Of a stretch of DNA of 64,000 nt, positions 1 to 9,032 are shown piece by piece; the first letter of the stretch is position 1; each line of letters starts with the position of its first letter. The stretch is from positions 1 through 64,000 of the forward strand of contig JADYXW010000041.1 of assembly GCA_020853975.1 (NCBI GenBank), read 5' to 3'. The position numbers and the translations under genes were made by a program. The notes under the pieces were generated by a model. The model worked only from the letters and a program-made list of their open reading frames with translations, was not told where the DNA came from and did not search any database. This stretch comes from Phycisphaerales bacterium. Its GTDB lineage: Bacteria; Planctomycetota; Phycisphaerae; Phycisphaerales; UBA1924.

Positions 1-1984
1 CAGAGCTCCAGGAGGATCGCACCTGCACCTCCGCGCGTGTGCGTACTCGCTCGGCCCTGCCCCGGACCCGGTTGTCTCGGTCCTTCTCCGCCAGTTGCAC
101 AACGCTGGGCCCCCACCGCTCCCATCCCCCTCGAAGAGGAAGGACGCGGGACAGGAGCCAAACGCCCGCGAGACGGCAGAGACTCTCGGGTGATGCGAGC
201 ATGCGAGCAATGTCGTCGTCAACCGGGCCCGCAGACGCGCAGGAAGCGGCGCCCGAGACGACGAGCCTCAGCACGCTCGCACGCACGCGATGGTGCGGAT
301 CGGCCTTTAGCTCCAGAATGCGGTCGCTGAGCGCCGCCGGCGCGGGGCCTCGGCCCCGGTGTCCGAGCGCGTCAACCGCGTTGGCCCGCACCCGGGCGTC
401 GTCGCTTCTGAGGAGTACGGGCGCGAGCTCGTGCTGCGGATCACCCTCGCAGAGCGCCGACGCGGCGGTCGCGCGAACCCGCGAGTCGCCCCCGGGCCCA
501 CCGGCGCACAGCGCCGCGATCTCGGACATCAGACCGCCTGCCAGGCCCAGCTTTCTGACGAGCGAGAGGGCCGCGAGTTGACGAGCGGCGTCGCCCCTCA
601 GTTCCGCACGCATCGCGGCCGCGAAAGCCACAGGGTCCTTCGCGGCGCCGGTGAGGGACTTCAGGCCAGGCCCTTGCGCCAGCGCCAGGGCCGAGGCCCG
701 CACCGCTTCGTGGGGGCTGCGCGCAAGCAGGCCTGCGAGCCTCGGACGCGCTGACGCCGCTCCGAAGTCTCGCCTCGTGAGCAACTGCACGGAGGCCGCG
801 TGGGCCACCCGGGGGTCCGCGTCCAGCGCCAACTCCGACTTCAGGGTGCCATCGCCGCACCGGGTCGCAGCCAGCCGCACGCGCGGGGAGCGGTCCGTGA
901 TGATGCTCGCAGCAAGCTCCTGCGGCACGGGGCTCGGGTGGCCGGCGAGCGCGAAGGAGACGCCCCACCGGGAGCTCTCGGGCCAGCGTGACATGACGCC
1001 CGCACTGGGCCACGGGCCACGGCCCAGGGAGTCACCGCCAGCGACCCTCGCCCACCGTTCCCGCCTGCGCGGGTGCGCCAGAAGATGGGCGGCGTCAAAC
1101 ACGAGTGCCTTCTCGAGAGGTGTGCCCTGCGCCCCCAGCCGCCTCTCGCACGCGGACCGGTAGCCGGGGTGCCTCAGCCACTCCATGGCGCGCCGCCCGG
1201 CGAGTGGGAGCCTGGTCACGTTGAGCACGGTCTTGAGCGCCGAGGCGATCGCGGGATCGAGCGACGCCAGAACGGAGGCGAGCCGCTCCACCCCGCTCGC
1301 GGCGTCCTCTCGAAAAATCATCGGCCCGCGGTTGAGCGCGAGCACTCCAACCAAAGCCCCGCGTCGTCGATGCTCCGGAAAGGTCGCGAGTGCCTGGGCC
1401 AGTGCGAGCCTCAGGGCGTCGACGTCGCCTGAGGCAGAGCCCTCGGGTTTATCGGCGAGTCCGCTGCACGAAACCGCCAGCCGGACGAGGGCCCGCTCGG
1501 CCGCCGCCGCGACCTCGGGTCGTCGGTCAACGATCAGCGCGGGGAGAATCTGAAAGAGATCGGGGTCGCCGGACTCCTCTGCGAGAAGCGCGAGGGAGCG
1601 CCGGGTATCCGGCGCCGGGTCCGTCGCCAGAGGTCCAACGACCAACTTCCTCGAACCAGCCCCCAAGGTCCGGGCCAGCGTTCGATGCTCGTCGCAGAGA
1701 CGGCAATAGACCCGGGCGAGCTGGGCCACCGCTGCGAGAGATCGACGTCGGTATCTCGCCTCAAGCCATGGAATCACGCGAGTTGCGCGAAAGAATCGAA
1801 CCGCGCGGGAACGGTCGTCGAATACGGTTTCGGCCGCCAGCTCCAACAGAGCCGGCGCGGCTTCCAGGGACTCCTGGGGCGAGCAGCCCATCAGCACGTC
1901 GCCCAGCGCGACGACGCGGAGACCCGGGGTCAGACGAACAACCTGCTCGAGCCGTTCTGAGAATGTGTGAATGGGTCTTGACAC
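1..1984 (-). CDS. HEAT-repeat protein (C-terminus beyond the left edge)
   Basis: I translated the minus strand by hand. One frame stays open from a GTG at 1984 to base 1, giving about 661 residues with no stop, so the C-terminus lies outside the window. This frame is absent from the ORF track, probably because it has no stop in the window. The protein is rich in Ala, Leu and Arg. Its second half repeats short helical units with the HEAT signature of a D-x-x-VR turn, such as DSRVRATAASAL, DARVRANAVDAL, SPRVRLAATR and HEAVRASALALA. HEAT solenoids usually act as protein-binding scaffolds; no catalytic motif is visible. No signal peptide is clear. The GTG is the first plausible start after an in-frame TAG near 2052. 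The partner cannot be inferred. Confidence 0.8.
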   Translation of the reverse strand, partial: MSRPIHTFSERLEQVVRLTPGLRVVALGDVLMGCSPQESLEAAPALLELAAETVFDDRSRAVRFFRATRVIPWLEARYRRRSLAAVAQLARVYCRLCDEHRTLARTLGAGSRKLVVGPLATDPAPDTRRSLALLAEESGDPDLFQILPALIVDRRPEVAAAAERALVRLAVSCSGLADKPEGSASGDVDALRLALAQALATFPEHRRRGALVGVLALNRGPMIFREDAASGVERLASVLASLDPAIASALKTVLNVTRLPLAGRRAMEWLRHPGYRSACERRLGAQGTPLEKALVFDAAHLLAHPRRRERWARVAGGDSLGRGPWPSAGVMSRWPESSRWGVSFALAGHPSPVPQELAASIITDRSPRVRLAATRCGDGTLKSELALDADPRVAHAASVQLLTRRDFGAASARPRLAGLLARSPHEAVRASALALAQGPGLKSLTGAAKDPVAFAAAMRAELRGDAARQLAALSLVRKLGLAGGLMSEIAALCAGGPGGDSRVRATAASALCEGDPQHELAPVLLRSDDARVRANAVDALGHRGRGPAPAALSDRILELKADPHHRVRASVLRLVVSGAASCASAGPVDDDIARMLASPESLCRLAGVWLLSRVLPLRGGWERWGPSVVQLAEKDRDNRVRGRAERVRTRAEVQVRSSWSS

Positions 1985-2316
1985 GCGCCGAGATCCTGAT
2001 CGACTGTACCGCCCGTGGCTCCACAGAGAGCAAAACCCGAACTGGATGTGACACTAGATGACAATGTACAACTGATTGGGTTCGGGTTCCGATCAGTAGC
2101 ACCTATGGTGTGAAACTTCTGACGCCTCGCGGAGTATACCTGCGGTGCGTTTTTGGACGGGGAAGAAGGCGAGAGTCGGACCTGAGAACTGTGCCACGGC
2201 TTTGGTGCGCCGCCACAGAACGAAGGCCCGACACAAACATGAAGGGCAAAGAGAGAGGCCCTTCGAGCGGTGCTGGGCCATGGCACGGAGGTGCCGGTCC
2301 GAACAGAGGTTTCTCG
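1985..2316. other. Divergent intergenic region with nested inverted repeats
   Basis: This 332-base spacer separates the divergent HEAT-repeat gene and the gene at 2317, and it is more AT-rich than its surroundings. It holds two nested inverted repeats: CTGATCG (1996-2002) with CGATCAG (2090-2096), and AACCCGAA (2034-2041) with TTCGGGTT (2081-2088). The short overlapping ORFs here look like chance. I could not assign a promoter with confidence. Confidence 0.45.
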
Positions 2317-2862
2317 ATGAATCCCGTTCAGGCAAAGCCGAATCTTCTCCAGTCGCACCAGGTCGTTCTGTACAACCGTGCCCTTCACCCCGAGCTTTTC
2401 GCGCTCAAGGGCCGCAAACTCCTCTCGCACGGCGAGTACGAGCTCGAGGCCTGGGTGTTGCCCGGGCAGCACCTGCTGCGTTTCTCCCACAAGGCGGCGT
2501 GCCTCACGGAACTCGTGACGGACCAGGACCGCAGCGTGCCCTCGCAGGGCATCGTCTCCGCGTTCCTCTGCACGAGCGAGCGGGACTACGAGCACGCGTT
2601 CCCGGAGAGCAAGGTGACCTACATGACGACGGTCACGACCGAGTCGCTCAGCCAGAATCTCTACCAGTCCACCTACGAGGAGATGCTCGACCTCGCGAGG
2701 CGGAACCAAGCCCTTGCCCACAAGTGGCAGGATGAAGCCGGCAAATGCCTCTCGGTCATCGATACCCAGCGCATGACCCGGGAAGTCCACATCCAGACCT
2801 ACCACATGCTCGCGTCGGGGGGCGTGGTTCTCCGGACGCAGACCATCTTCGAGCATCGCTAG
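2317..2862 (+). CDS. Conserved hypothetical protein, 181 aa
   Basis: The track gives a longer ORF from 2110, but the ATG at 2317 is better. It follows AGAGG with a 7-base gap, and everything upstream reads as low-complexity noise. The 181-residue protein is soluble, without signal peptide or membrane segment. It has a compact mixed composition with motifs such as NRALHPELF, YELEAWVLPG, NLYQSTYEEM and EVHIQTYHMLASGG. I have the impression of a planctomycete-conserved family of unknown function, possibly one of the DUF2617-like groups, but I cannot confirm that from memory. No catalytic residues can be named. It stands alone, 302 bases before ileS. Confidence 0.75.
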   Translation: MNPVQAKPNLLQSHQVVLYNRALHPELFALKGRKLLSHGEYELEAWVLPGQHLLRFSHKAACLTELVTDQDRSVPSQGIVSAFLCTSERDYEHAFPESKVTYMTTVTTESLSQNLYQSTYEEMLDLARRNQALAHKWQDEAGKCLSVIDTQRMTREVHIQTYHMLASGGVVLRTQTIFEHR

Positions 2863-3164
2863 CCCGGGCGCTCGGCGCCGCTCTGGCCGACAGTGCTCGT
2901 CGCTCCGGGCCCGGGGGCATCTCCTCTTCCGGGGCCTAGGATGCCCGCGATGTTCGTCCGCACACAGCCTGTTTCGCGCGCGCCCCTTGGGCCCGTCGCC
3001 CGGGGCTGCTCTCGAATTACCCCGCCCCGCTGAGGGGCCGGGGCACCCTCCGGAATCCTGAGCGGGGCTCACGACGCCGGGACCGCACCGTCCCGGGGTT
3101 TGTAGCGTGCGCCGACGCCCCCGCTTCGCTTACTATCGCCGATCCCGCCTCCGAGTCCCAGCCC
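2863..3164. other. Gene-free spacer before ileS
   Basis: This 302-base GC-rich stretch shows no convincing ORF, tRNA or other RNA gene. It contains several short GC hairpins, for example around 3010-3045. Near the ileS end is the hexamer TACTAT (3131-3136), which resembles a -10 element and lies 28 bases before the ATG. No clear -35 is visible. Confidence 0.4.
3131..3136 (+). promoter_or_regulatory. Candidate -10 of ileS
   Basis: The hexamer TACTAT sits 28 bases upstream of the ileS ATG in an otherwise very GC-rich spacer. The same hexamer occurs upstream of fusA (40395). No -35 match was found at standard spacing, so this is a tentative call. Confidence 0.35.
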
Positions 3165-6100
3165 ATGAGCCAACCGCCCCCCGCACAGACCCCCGCGTCC
3201 ACCCCGAACTCAAAGCCCGACGAAGGGAAGAGCCGCTATCGCGCCACGCTCAACCTTCCCCAGACGCCCTTCCCCATGAAGGCAAACCTGGTGCAGAACG
3301 AGCCCGCGTCGGTGAAGCGCTGGAAAGGCGGCGGTGTCTACAAAAAGCTCCGTGAGGCCCGCGCGGGCCAGCCCGTGTGGTCCTTCCACGACGGGCCTCC
3401 CTACGCCAACGGCAACATCCACCTCGGGCACCTGATGAACAAGTGCCTCAAGGACATCGTCGTACGCTCAAAGTCCATGCAGGGCTTCGACGTGCCCTAT
3501 GTCCCGGGCTGGGACTGCCACGGCCTGCCCATCGAGCACAAGGTCGCGACCGAGATGATGGAGGGCGCCAAGGGCGAGAAGCTGCGAACGCTGGACAACT
3601 GGACTCGCGCGACCGTCGTGCGCCGCGAGTGCCAGAAGCACGCCGAGAAGTTCGTGAAGGTGCAGGCGACGCAGATGGAGCGGCTGCTCACCATCGGCGA
3701 CTACGACAACCCATACCTGACCATGAGCAAGGAGTACGAGGGCGCCACGCTCGAGGTGCTCGTGGGTCTCATGGACCGCGGGATCGTCTTCCGCGCCCTC
3801 AAGCCCGTTCACTGGTCCATCGCGAACGAGACGGCGCTCGCGGAGGCTGAGCTGGAGTACCAGGACCGCGAGGACCTCTCCGTGTACGTTGACTTCGAGG
3901 CCGCGGACGCGGACTCGGTCTACGACGCCTTCGGCCTGCAAAGCTCTCCCGATGAAACCGACGCGGAGGATGACCAATCAGGCACGGCGGAGTCGGCCCG
4001 CATCCCCCGGCCCGGTTCCCGTCCCATGCAGCGCCCGTGCTTCATGATCTGGACAACCACCCCCTGGACGCTGCCCGCGAACCTCGCGATCGCGGTGAAC
4101 CCCGCGTTGGAGTACGCACTGGCGTGGGTGGACGGCAACGTGACCGTCATGGCCGCCGATGCTGTGGAGAGGGTCTGCAGGGCCTCCAAGAGCGAGCAGC
4201 ACGTGGTGCTGGCACGAGTGCCCGGGTCGTCGCTGGTGGGCCTGCGCTATCGCCATCCGTTCGTGGACGGGTCTGCGCACGCTGGAGCAAAGGGCGAGGC
4301 GAGTGTCTTCCGCGTGGTCGGCGCGGACTACGTGACGCTCGAAGACGGCACGGGCCTGGTGCACACCGCGCCCGGGCACGGCACCGAGGACTACCAGACC
4401 GGCGTGCGGACAGGGCTGCCTATCTACTGCCCGGTGAAGGGCGACGGCACATACGACGCCAGCGTGCCCGAGTGGCTGCGGGGCATGGACATCTGGAAGG
4501 CCAACGAGCTCATCGCCAAGCGGCTGCGGGAGAGCGGGCACCTGTTCTACGAGCACCGCTTCACGCACAGCTATCCGCACGACTGGCGGAGCAAGACGCC
4601 CGTCATCTTCAGGTGCACGGAGCAGTGGTTCGTTGGTGTTGATCGCCCGTTCAGCGTGGACGGCGACGCGCCCCGGTCGCTGCGGGAGCGAGCCCTGGGC
4701 GCGACGGAGGGCGGCGGGGTCGGCTTTGTGCCCGAATGGGGCCGCAACCGGATGCGGGGCATGCTGGAGAGCCGCCCGGACTGGTGCATCTCGCGTCAAC
4801 GGGCCTGGGGTGTTCCCATCCCGGCGTTTGAGCTGCCCGATGGCTCGATGTTCATGACCGCCGCGTCCTGCCGGGCCGTTATCTCGGTGATCCGCGAGAA
4901 GGGTGCGGACGCGTGGTTCTCGATGAAGCCCGAGGAGCTGCTCGCGTCGTACGACGGGCGTGCGGACGCGGGCGCGCCCGCGGCGTTGCGTGATGGCTCG
5001 GTGCCGCTCGCGTCGCTGAAGCGTGGTGGCGACATCCTCGACGTGTGGTTCGAGTCGGGGTCATCGTGGCACGCGGTGGTCCGCCAGCGCGGACTGGCGT
5101 TTCCCGCCGAGCTGTACCTGGAAGGGTCGGACCAGCACCGGGGCTGGTTCCAGGCGTCGCTCCTGCCCAGCCTGGGCGTCACGGGCCGCCCGCCCTATCG
5201 CACGCTGCTGACGCACGGGTTCATGGTGGACCGCGACGGCAAGAAGCTCTCGAAGAGCCGTCCGGATGCGCACCGCTACGAGGTCGAGAGCCTCTGCGCC
5301 GAGTTCGGTATGGACGTCATGCGGTGGTGGGTCTCCTCGCTTGCCTACGAGAACGACGTGAAGGTGGACGTGGAGCTCTTCGCCATCGCGGGCGAGAGCT
5401 ATCGCAAGGTGCGCAACACCCTGCGCTTCATGCTGAGCAACCTGCCCGAGAGCCCGGGCGAGCTTCCGATGAGCGTCGCACCGCCCTCGGCCTCCATCGA
5501 TGCGTGGGTCCTGGGCGAGTTCGACGCGCTCCGCAGGCACGTGATCGACGCGTACAACCGCTTCGACTTCCAGGCCGCGCACAAGGCGCTCTTTGATTTC
5601 TGCAACGACACGCTCAGCGCGACCTACCTCGCGGCGGTCAAGGATCGGCTCTACTGCGACCGCGCGAACTCGCCCCGCAGGCTTCGCACTCAGGCGACGC
5701 TCTGGCGGATGACCGACGGCCTGGCGCACCTGCTCGCGCCGATCCTCTGCCACACCGCGGACGAGGCCCATCGCAGCCTGTGGCGTGCCTCGCCCGACAG
5801 CCCGCGCTGCGTCCACCTCGGTGAGTTCCCGACCCCCACCGAATCCGCGGTCCACCCCGCGTGGCCCCTCGTGATCCAGGAGGTGACGCGCGCCCGGGTC
5901 GAGTTGGAGAAGGCCAAGTCCACGATCGGGGTCGACAATCCGCTCGACGCGGGCGTGGAGCTGCCGGATCCCGAAGGCTCGCTGGAAGCCTTCGACCCGG
6001 TTGATCTCGCCGACCTGCTCGGCGTCAGTCAGGTCACGCTCTCGAAGTCCGGCCGGGAATCTCGTGTGCTGGACCTGCGCGAGCGCCCAAGGTGCGAGCG

Positions 6101-6188
6101 CTCGTGGAAGCGAGACGGGACGGTCCGCCAACGGTCGGATGGCGGCCTGCTCTCCGATCGCGACGCCGCGGCGGTCGGGGTCACCTGA
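3165..6188 (+). CDS. ileS: Isoleucyl-tRNA synthetase
   Basis: This class I synthetase charges tRNA-Ile with isoleucine in the cytoplasm. At 1007 residues it is slightly longer than the usual 930-950. The HIGH box appears as GNIHLGH near residue 86, and the KMSKS box as KKLSKS near residue 695. The stretch WTTTPWTLPAN marks the CP1 editing domain. An acidic, low-complexity insertion of about 30 residues (around 265-290, DETDAEDDQ) precedes it. The C-terminal zinc ribbon is degenerate: only one cysteine remains in the CERSW segment near 977, and the second pair reads LLSDRDAAAV. The ATG at 3165 gives a Pro-rich N-terminal tail before the conserved YRATLNLPQTPFPMKANL. It appears monocistronic. 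Confidence 0.97.
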   Translation: MSQPPPAQTPASTPNSKPDEGKSRYRATLNLPQTPFPMKANLVQNEPASVKRWKGGGVYKKLREARAGQPVWSFHDGPPYANGNIHLGHLMNKCLKDIVVRSKSMQGFDVPYVPGWDCHGLPIEHKVATEMMEGAKGEKLRTLDNWTRATVVRRECQKHAEKFVKVQATQMERLLTIGDYDNPYLTMSKEYEGATLEVLVGLMDRGIVFRALKPVHWSIANETALAEAELEYQDREDLSVYVDFEAADADSVYDAFGLQSSPDETDAEDDQSGTAESARIPRPGSRPMQRPCFMIWTTTPWTLPANLAIAVNPALEYALAWVDGNVTVMAADAVERVCRASKSEQHVVLARVPGSSLVGLRYRHPFVDGSAHAGAKGEASVFRVVGADYVTLEDGTGLVHTAPGHGTEDYQTGVRTGLPIYCPVKGDGTYDASVPEWLRGMDIWKANELIAKRLRESGHLFYEHRFTHSYPHDWRSKTPVIFRCTEQWFVGVDRPFSVDGDAPRSLRERALGATEGGGVGFVPEWGRNRMRGMLESRPDWCISRQRAWGVPIPAFELPDGSMFMTAASCRAVISVIREKGADAWFSMKPEELLASYDGRADAGAPAALRDGSVPLASLKRGGDILDVWFESGSSWHAVVRQRGLAFPAELYLEGSDQHRGWFQASLLPSLGVTGRPPYRTLLTHGFMVDRDGKKLSKSRPDAHRYEVESLCAEFGMDVMRWWVSSLAYENDVKVDVELFAIAGESYRKVRNTLRFMLSNLPESPGELPMSVAPPSASIDAWVLGEFDALRRHVIDAYNRFDFQAAHKALFDFCNDTLSATYLAAVKDRLYCDRANSPRRLRTQATLWRMTDGLAHLLAPILCHTADEAHRSLWRASPDSPRCVHLGEFPTPTESAVHPAWPLVIQEVTRARVELEKAKSTIGVDNPLDAGVELPDPEGSLEAFDPVDLADLLGVSQVTLSKSGRESRVLDLRERPRCERSWKRDGTVRQRSDGGLLSDRDAAAVGVT

Positions 6189-6194
6189 GCGCCG

Positions 6195-7166
6195 CTAGGT
6201 GACGGAGACAAATCGGCCCGTGTCGACGGGCAGCCACTCCGCCGGCCCGGACGCGACAGGCCACCATGGAGTGCGCCCGAGTACGGGGCGCACACGCTCG
6301 GCCGCAGGCAGGTCCGTCAGGGTCGCCAATCTCTGGCCGCGCGTGGTCGCGTCCGGCAGGCAGCCCACGAGACATCCGGTGTACGGATGGAGCGGCTCTC
6401 TCAGCACCGCAGACGCCGGCCCGGCTTCGACCGGATGGCCCGCGTACATCACGAGCACCTGGTCCGCGTGGCCCGCGACAAGCCTCAGGTCGTGAGAGAT
6501 GAGCACGACACCCAGTCCCCGCGAGGTCCGCTGCGCGCTCAACAGTTCGAGGACCCCCGCGCGAAGCGACGCGTCGAGCGCCGTCGTGGGTTCGTCGGCG
6601 ATGAGCACGCTCGGGCTGCCGGCGAGGGCCATGGCGATGAGCACGCGCTGCCTCATGCCACCGGAGAACTGGTGGGGGTAATCGTCGAGGCGCGCCGACG
6701 GGTCCGGGACCGCCACCGAGGCAAGAGCCGCCGTCGCCGCCTCACGCGAGTCCCGTGCCGACAGGCCCGCATGAAGCCGGAACGTCTCGCCGAGTTGTTC
6801 GCCGATGGTCATGACGGGGTTGAGCGCCGTCATTGGCTCCTGGAAGATCATGGCGAGCCTCTTGCCCCGGAGCGTGCGGTGTCGCGCCGGTGCGAGACCG
6901 ATCAGTTCGTCCTCCGGCTCGGCGGGTCGTCCGGCGAGCCGCGCCGAGCCGCTCGGCGCCGCGCCGGGCGGGAGCAGCCCCATGAGCGCGAGCGCCGCCA
7001 TGCTCTTGCCGCTCCCGGATTCGCCAACGATCGCCAGGGTGCGTCCGGCGGTCACGTCGAAAGACACGCCCCCGACGACGGCACGGCCACCGATCTCAAC
7101 CCCCAGCCCGCGCACGCGGAGCAGGGGGCTTGTCGGCTGATCCTGGCTCGCGGGCTGATGGCTCAT
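6195..7166 (-). CDS. Peptide/nickel-type ABC transporter ATP-binding protein (OppD/DppD-like)
   Basis: This 323-residue ATPase would power uptake or export of oligopeptides or similar solutes. It has Walker A GESGSGKS, a Q-loop in IFQEPMTALNP, signature FSGGMRQR, Walker B VLIADEPTTALD, a switch histidine in LISHD, and the C-terminal HPYTGCLVGCLPD segment of the Opp/Dpp family. I chose the ATG at 7166 over the longer track start because it overlaps the stop of the upstream permease by ATGA, the usual sign of translational coupling. No OppF-like second ATPase, OppB or binding protein is in the window, so the complex must be completed elsewhere. Confidence 0.93.
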   Translation of the reverse strand: MSHQPASQDQPTSPLLRVRGLGVEIGGRAVVGGVSFDVTAGRTLAIVGESGSGKSMAALALMGLLPPGAAPSGSARLAGRPAEPEDELIGLAPARHRTLRGKRLAMIFQEPMTALNPVMTIGEQLGETFRLHAGLSARDSREAATAALASVAVPDPSARLDDYPHQFSGGMRQRVLIAMALAGSPSVLIADEPTTALDASLRAGVLELLSAQRTSRGLGVVLISHDLRLVAGHADQVLVMYAGHPVEAGPASAVLREPLHPYTGCLVGCLPDATTRGQRLATLTDLPAAERVRPVLGRTPWWPVASGPAEWLPVDTGRFVSVT

Positions 7167-8311
7167 CGCACCCACCTCCGCCGGAGCGCCTCGCCCACGA
7201 AGTTGAGCGCGAGCAGGGTTGCGGCGAGCATCAGCCCCGGAGCCGCGGGCAGCCACCAGCTCGATTCATACGGATTGATCTCGCCGAGGCCCTCGGCCGC
7301 GAGCGAGCCCCACGAGGGGACCGGGGGAGGGACGCCGATCCCGAGAAAGCTGAGAAACGATTCCTGGAGCATGGCCTGAGGAATGGTCAGGGTGGCGTAG
7401 ACCATCACCGGGCCCAGCAGGTTGGGCATGAGGTGCCGCCAGAACAGCCGCCACGGGGATGCGCCCATGGCCCGCGCGGCCTCGACGAAGGGCCGCTGCC
7501 GCAGGCTCATGACCTGCCCCCGCACCACGCGCGAGAGCGAGAGCCAGCTCACCCCGCCTATGGCGACCAGAAGCGTCGCGAGGTCCAACGCACGGCGGGA
7601 GGGTCCCGCGAGCGTCCTGGGCGGATAGCGGCGGAGCGCCTCCTCTCGCAGCTCGGAGGCCGGGGCGCCATTCCCTTGCGCAGAGACCCACGATGCGCGC
7701 TCGTGCTGGCGCGTGACCCACTCGTTCACCAGCGAGTCCCCCGCGACCGCGAGCAGCACGACGAGCAGCACGTAGGGGAGGCCGTAGAGCACGTCGACAA
7801 CCCGCATGAGCAGGCCGTCGAGCCACCCGCCCGCGTATCCCGCGAGCGCGCCGTACAGCGTGCCGATGACCACCGAGAGCAACGCCGCGGCGACGCCCAC
7901 GGCGAGCGACACAGCCCCGCCCAGAAGGACGCGCACCGCCAGGCTGCGTCCCTGCGCGTCGGTCCCCATCGCCGTGCGGACCCACTCGCGGCGGAGCGCC
8001 ACCGCGCACGGCCCCGATGTGGTCTCCGAGGCCTGCTCCGGAGTCAGGCCGTGGCTCTCCGCGATCTCGCGGAGCCGAGCCTCGGGCACGCGAGCGTTCA
8101 GGCGAGCCGCCTGCAGGGGTGAGACGGGCGCCCACACGGGGGGCAGTCTGGCGTCGGCGAGTTCACCCTCGTTGTACCGGGGCTGGCCCGAGGGCCCTGA
8201 CCCGAGGGTGAATGGCAGCGAGGCGATGCACAGAATGAAGGCGAGCCCGAGCACAACCAACCCGGCCTTCGCCGGAACGCCGAGCTTGTGGTTCTCAGCC
8301 GGGTTGCGCAT
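7163..8311 (-). CDS. Peptide-type ABC transporter permease (OppC/DppC-like)
   Basis: This inner-membrane permease has 382 residues. A first membrane segment lies near residues 17-35, followed by a soluble insertion, then five further hydrophobic segments. The cytoplasmic coupling (EAA) loop is present as EAARAMGASPWRLFWRHLMPN, and the C-terminus ends with the typical NFVGEALRRRW. A long extra-cytoplasmic insertion of about 90 residues after the first segment and another charged insertion in mid-protein make it longer than ordinary OppC. The start ATG follows GAGG with a 6-base gap. It overlaps the downstream ATPase by 4 bases. It lies 24 bases after the site-2 protease gene on the same strand. 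Confidence 0.92.
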   Translation of the reverse strand: MRNPAENHKLGVPAKAGLVVLGLAFILCIASLPFTLGSGPSGQPRYNEGELADARLPPVWAPVSPLQAARLNARVPEARLREIAESHGLTPEQASETTSGPCAVALRREWVRTAMGTDAQGRSLAVRVLLGGAVSLAVGVAAALLSVVIGTLYGALAGYAGGWLDGLLMRVVDVLYGLPYVLLVVLLAVAGDSLVNEWVTRQHERASWVSAQGNGAPASELREEALRRYPPRTLAGPSRRALDLATLLVAIGGVSWLSLSRVVRGQVMSLRQRPFVEAARAMGASPWRLFWRHLMPNLLGPVMVYATLTIPQAMLQESFLSFLGIGVPPPVPSWGSLAAEGLGEINPYESSWWLPAAPGLMLAATLLALNFVGEALRRRWVR

Positions 8312-8335
8312 GATCGCCTCGGTCGCGAAAGCCCA

Positions 8336-9013
8336 TTACGGATGGACCCACTCGCCCCCCGAAAGAATGAGCCCCGACTTCACACACCCGACCGCAACGA
8401 ACCACGCCGTAGGCCAGATGACCGCCCCGGCGTAGCGGAACATGAAGATGAATCCGAGCAGCCCGACGATCGCGCCGGCCTGCCCCTGCCACAGGCGGCC
8501 AAACGCGGGTACAAAGTTCCCAAGGATGCGCGAGCCGTCCAGAGGTGGAACCGGAAGTAGATTGAAGAGGAACAAGACCAGGTTGAGCTCAAGCCCCACG
8601 AAGACAGCCGTGTGCACGGACGTGTGCAGACCCTCGTTCCCGATCGGGCCGTAGGTCAGCCAGGCAACATCGAAGATGATGCAGCCGGTGGCGAGGAGCA
8701 GGTTGACCATCGGTCCCGCGAAGGCGACCTTTGCGTCGTCGTATCGCCCGCGGAAGTTCGCCGGCTGCACGGGCATTTGGCCCCAGGTAATGCCGAGGGC
8801 CAGGAACATGATCCACGCCCACGGAAAGGGAATGTGCACAAAGGGGTTGAGCGTCATGTGCCCGGTGCGGAGCGGCACATCGTCGCCGCAGCGGATCGCC
8901 ATCCACCCGTGCCCGAGCTCGTGCAGCGTAATGCTGACGATGATCCAGGCGATCCACGCGATGGCGCGTGTGGGGCTGTCCTCCCAGGCGTCTGCAAGCC
9001 ACCAGCTCGGCAT
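8336..9013 (-). CDS. Site-2 protease family (M50) membrane protein
   Basis: This is a 225-residue intramembrane metalloprotease of the short M50 type. The zinc motif HELGH is at residues 31-35 within the first hydrophobic segment, and the third ligand lies in the conserved LLPVPPLDGSR segment. Between them are further membrane segments (GPMVNLLLATGCIIF and LNLVLFLFNLL). I chose the ATG at 9013; the track start at 9118 would overlap the neighbouring rhodanese gene by about 85 bases. It lacks a PDZ domain, unlike the RseP-type protein at 11389. It lies 19 bases downstream of the rhodanese lipoprotein gene, so these probably form one transcript. The substrate is unknown. Confidence 0.9.
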   Translation of the reverse strand: MPSWWLADAWEDSPTRAIAWIAWIIVSITLHELGHGWMAIRCGDDVPLRTGHMTLNPFVHIPFPWAWIMFLALGITWGQMPVQPANFRGRYDDAKVAFAGPMVNLLLATGCIIFDVAWLTYGPIGNEGLHTSVHTAVFVGLELNLVLFLFNLLPVPPLDGSRILGNFVPAFGRLWQGQAGAIVGLLGFIFMFRYAGAVIWPTAWFVAVGCVKSGLILSGGEWVHP

Positions 9014-9032
9014 CGTGCTTCCCCAACGCGGG

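Noticed and set aside
441-1013. 190-aa minus-strand ORF in the left-edge region
   Set aside because: It is in the wrong frame relative to the HEAT-repeat gene, whose open frame was verified from 1984 to 1.
3005-3050. CTCGAATTACCCCGCC resembling part of a tRNA T-arm
   Set aside because: No matching acceptor stem, D-arm or anticodon arm could be built around it.
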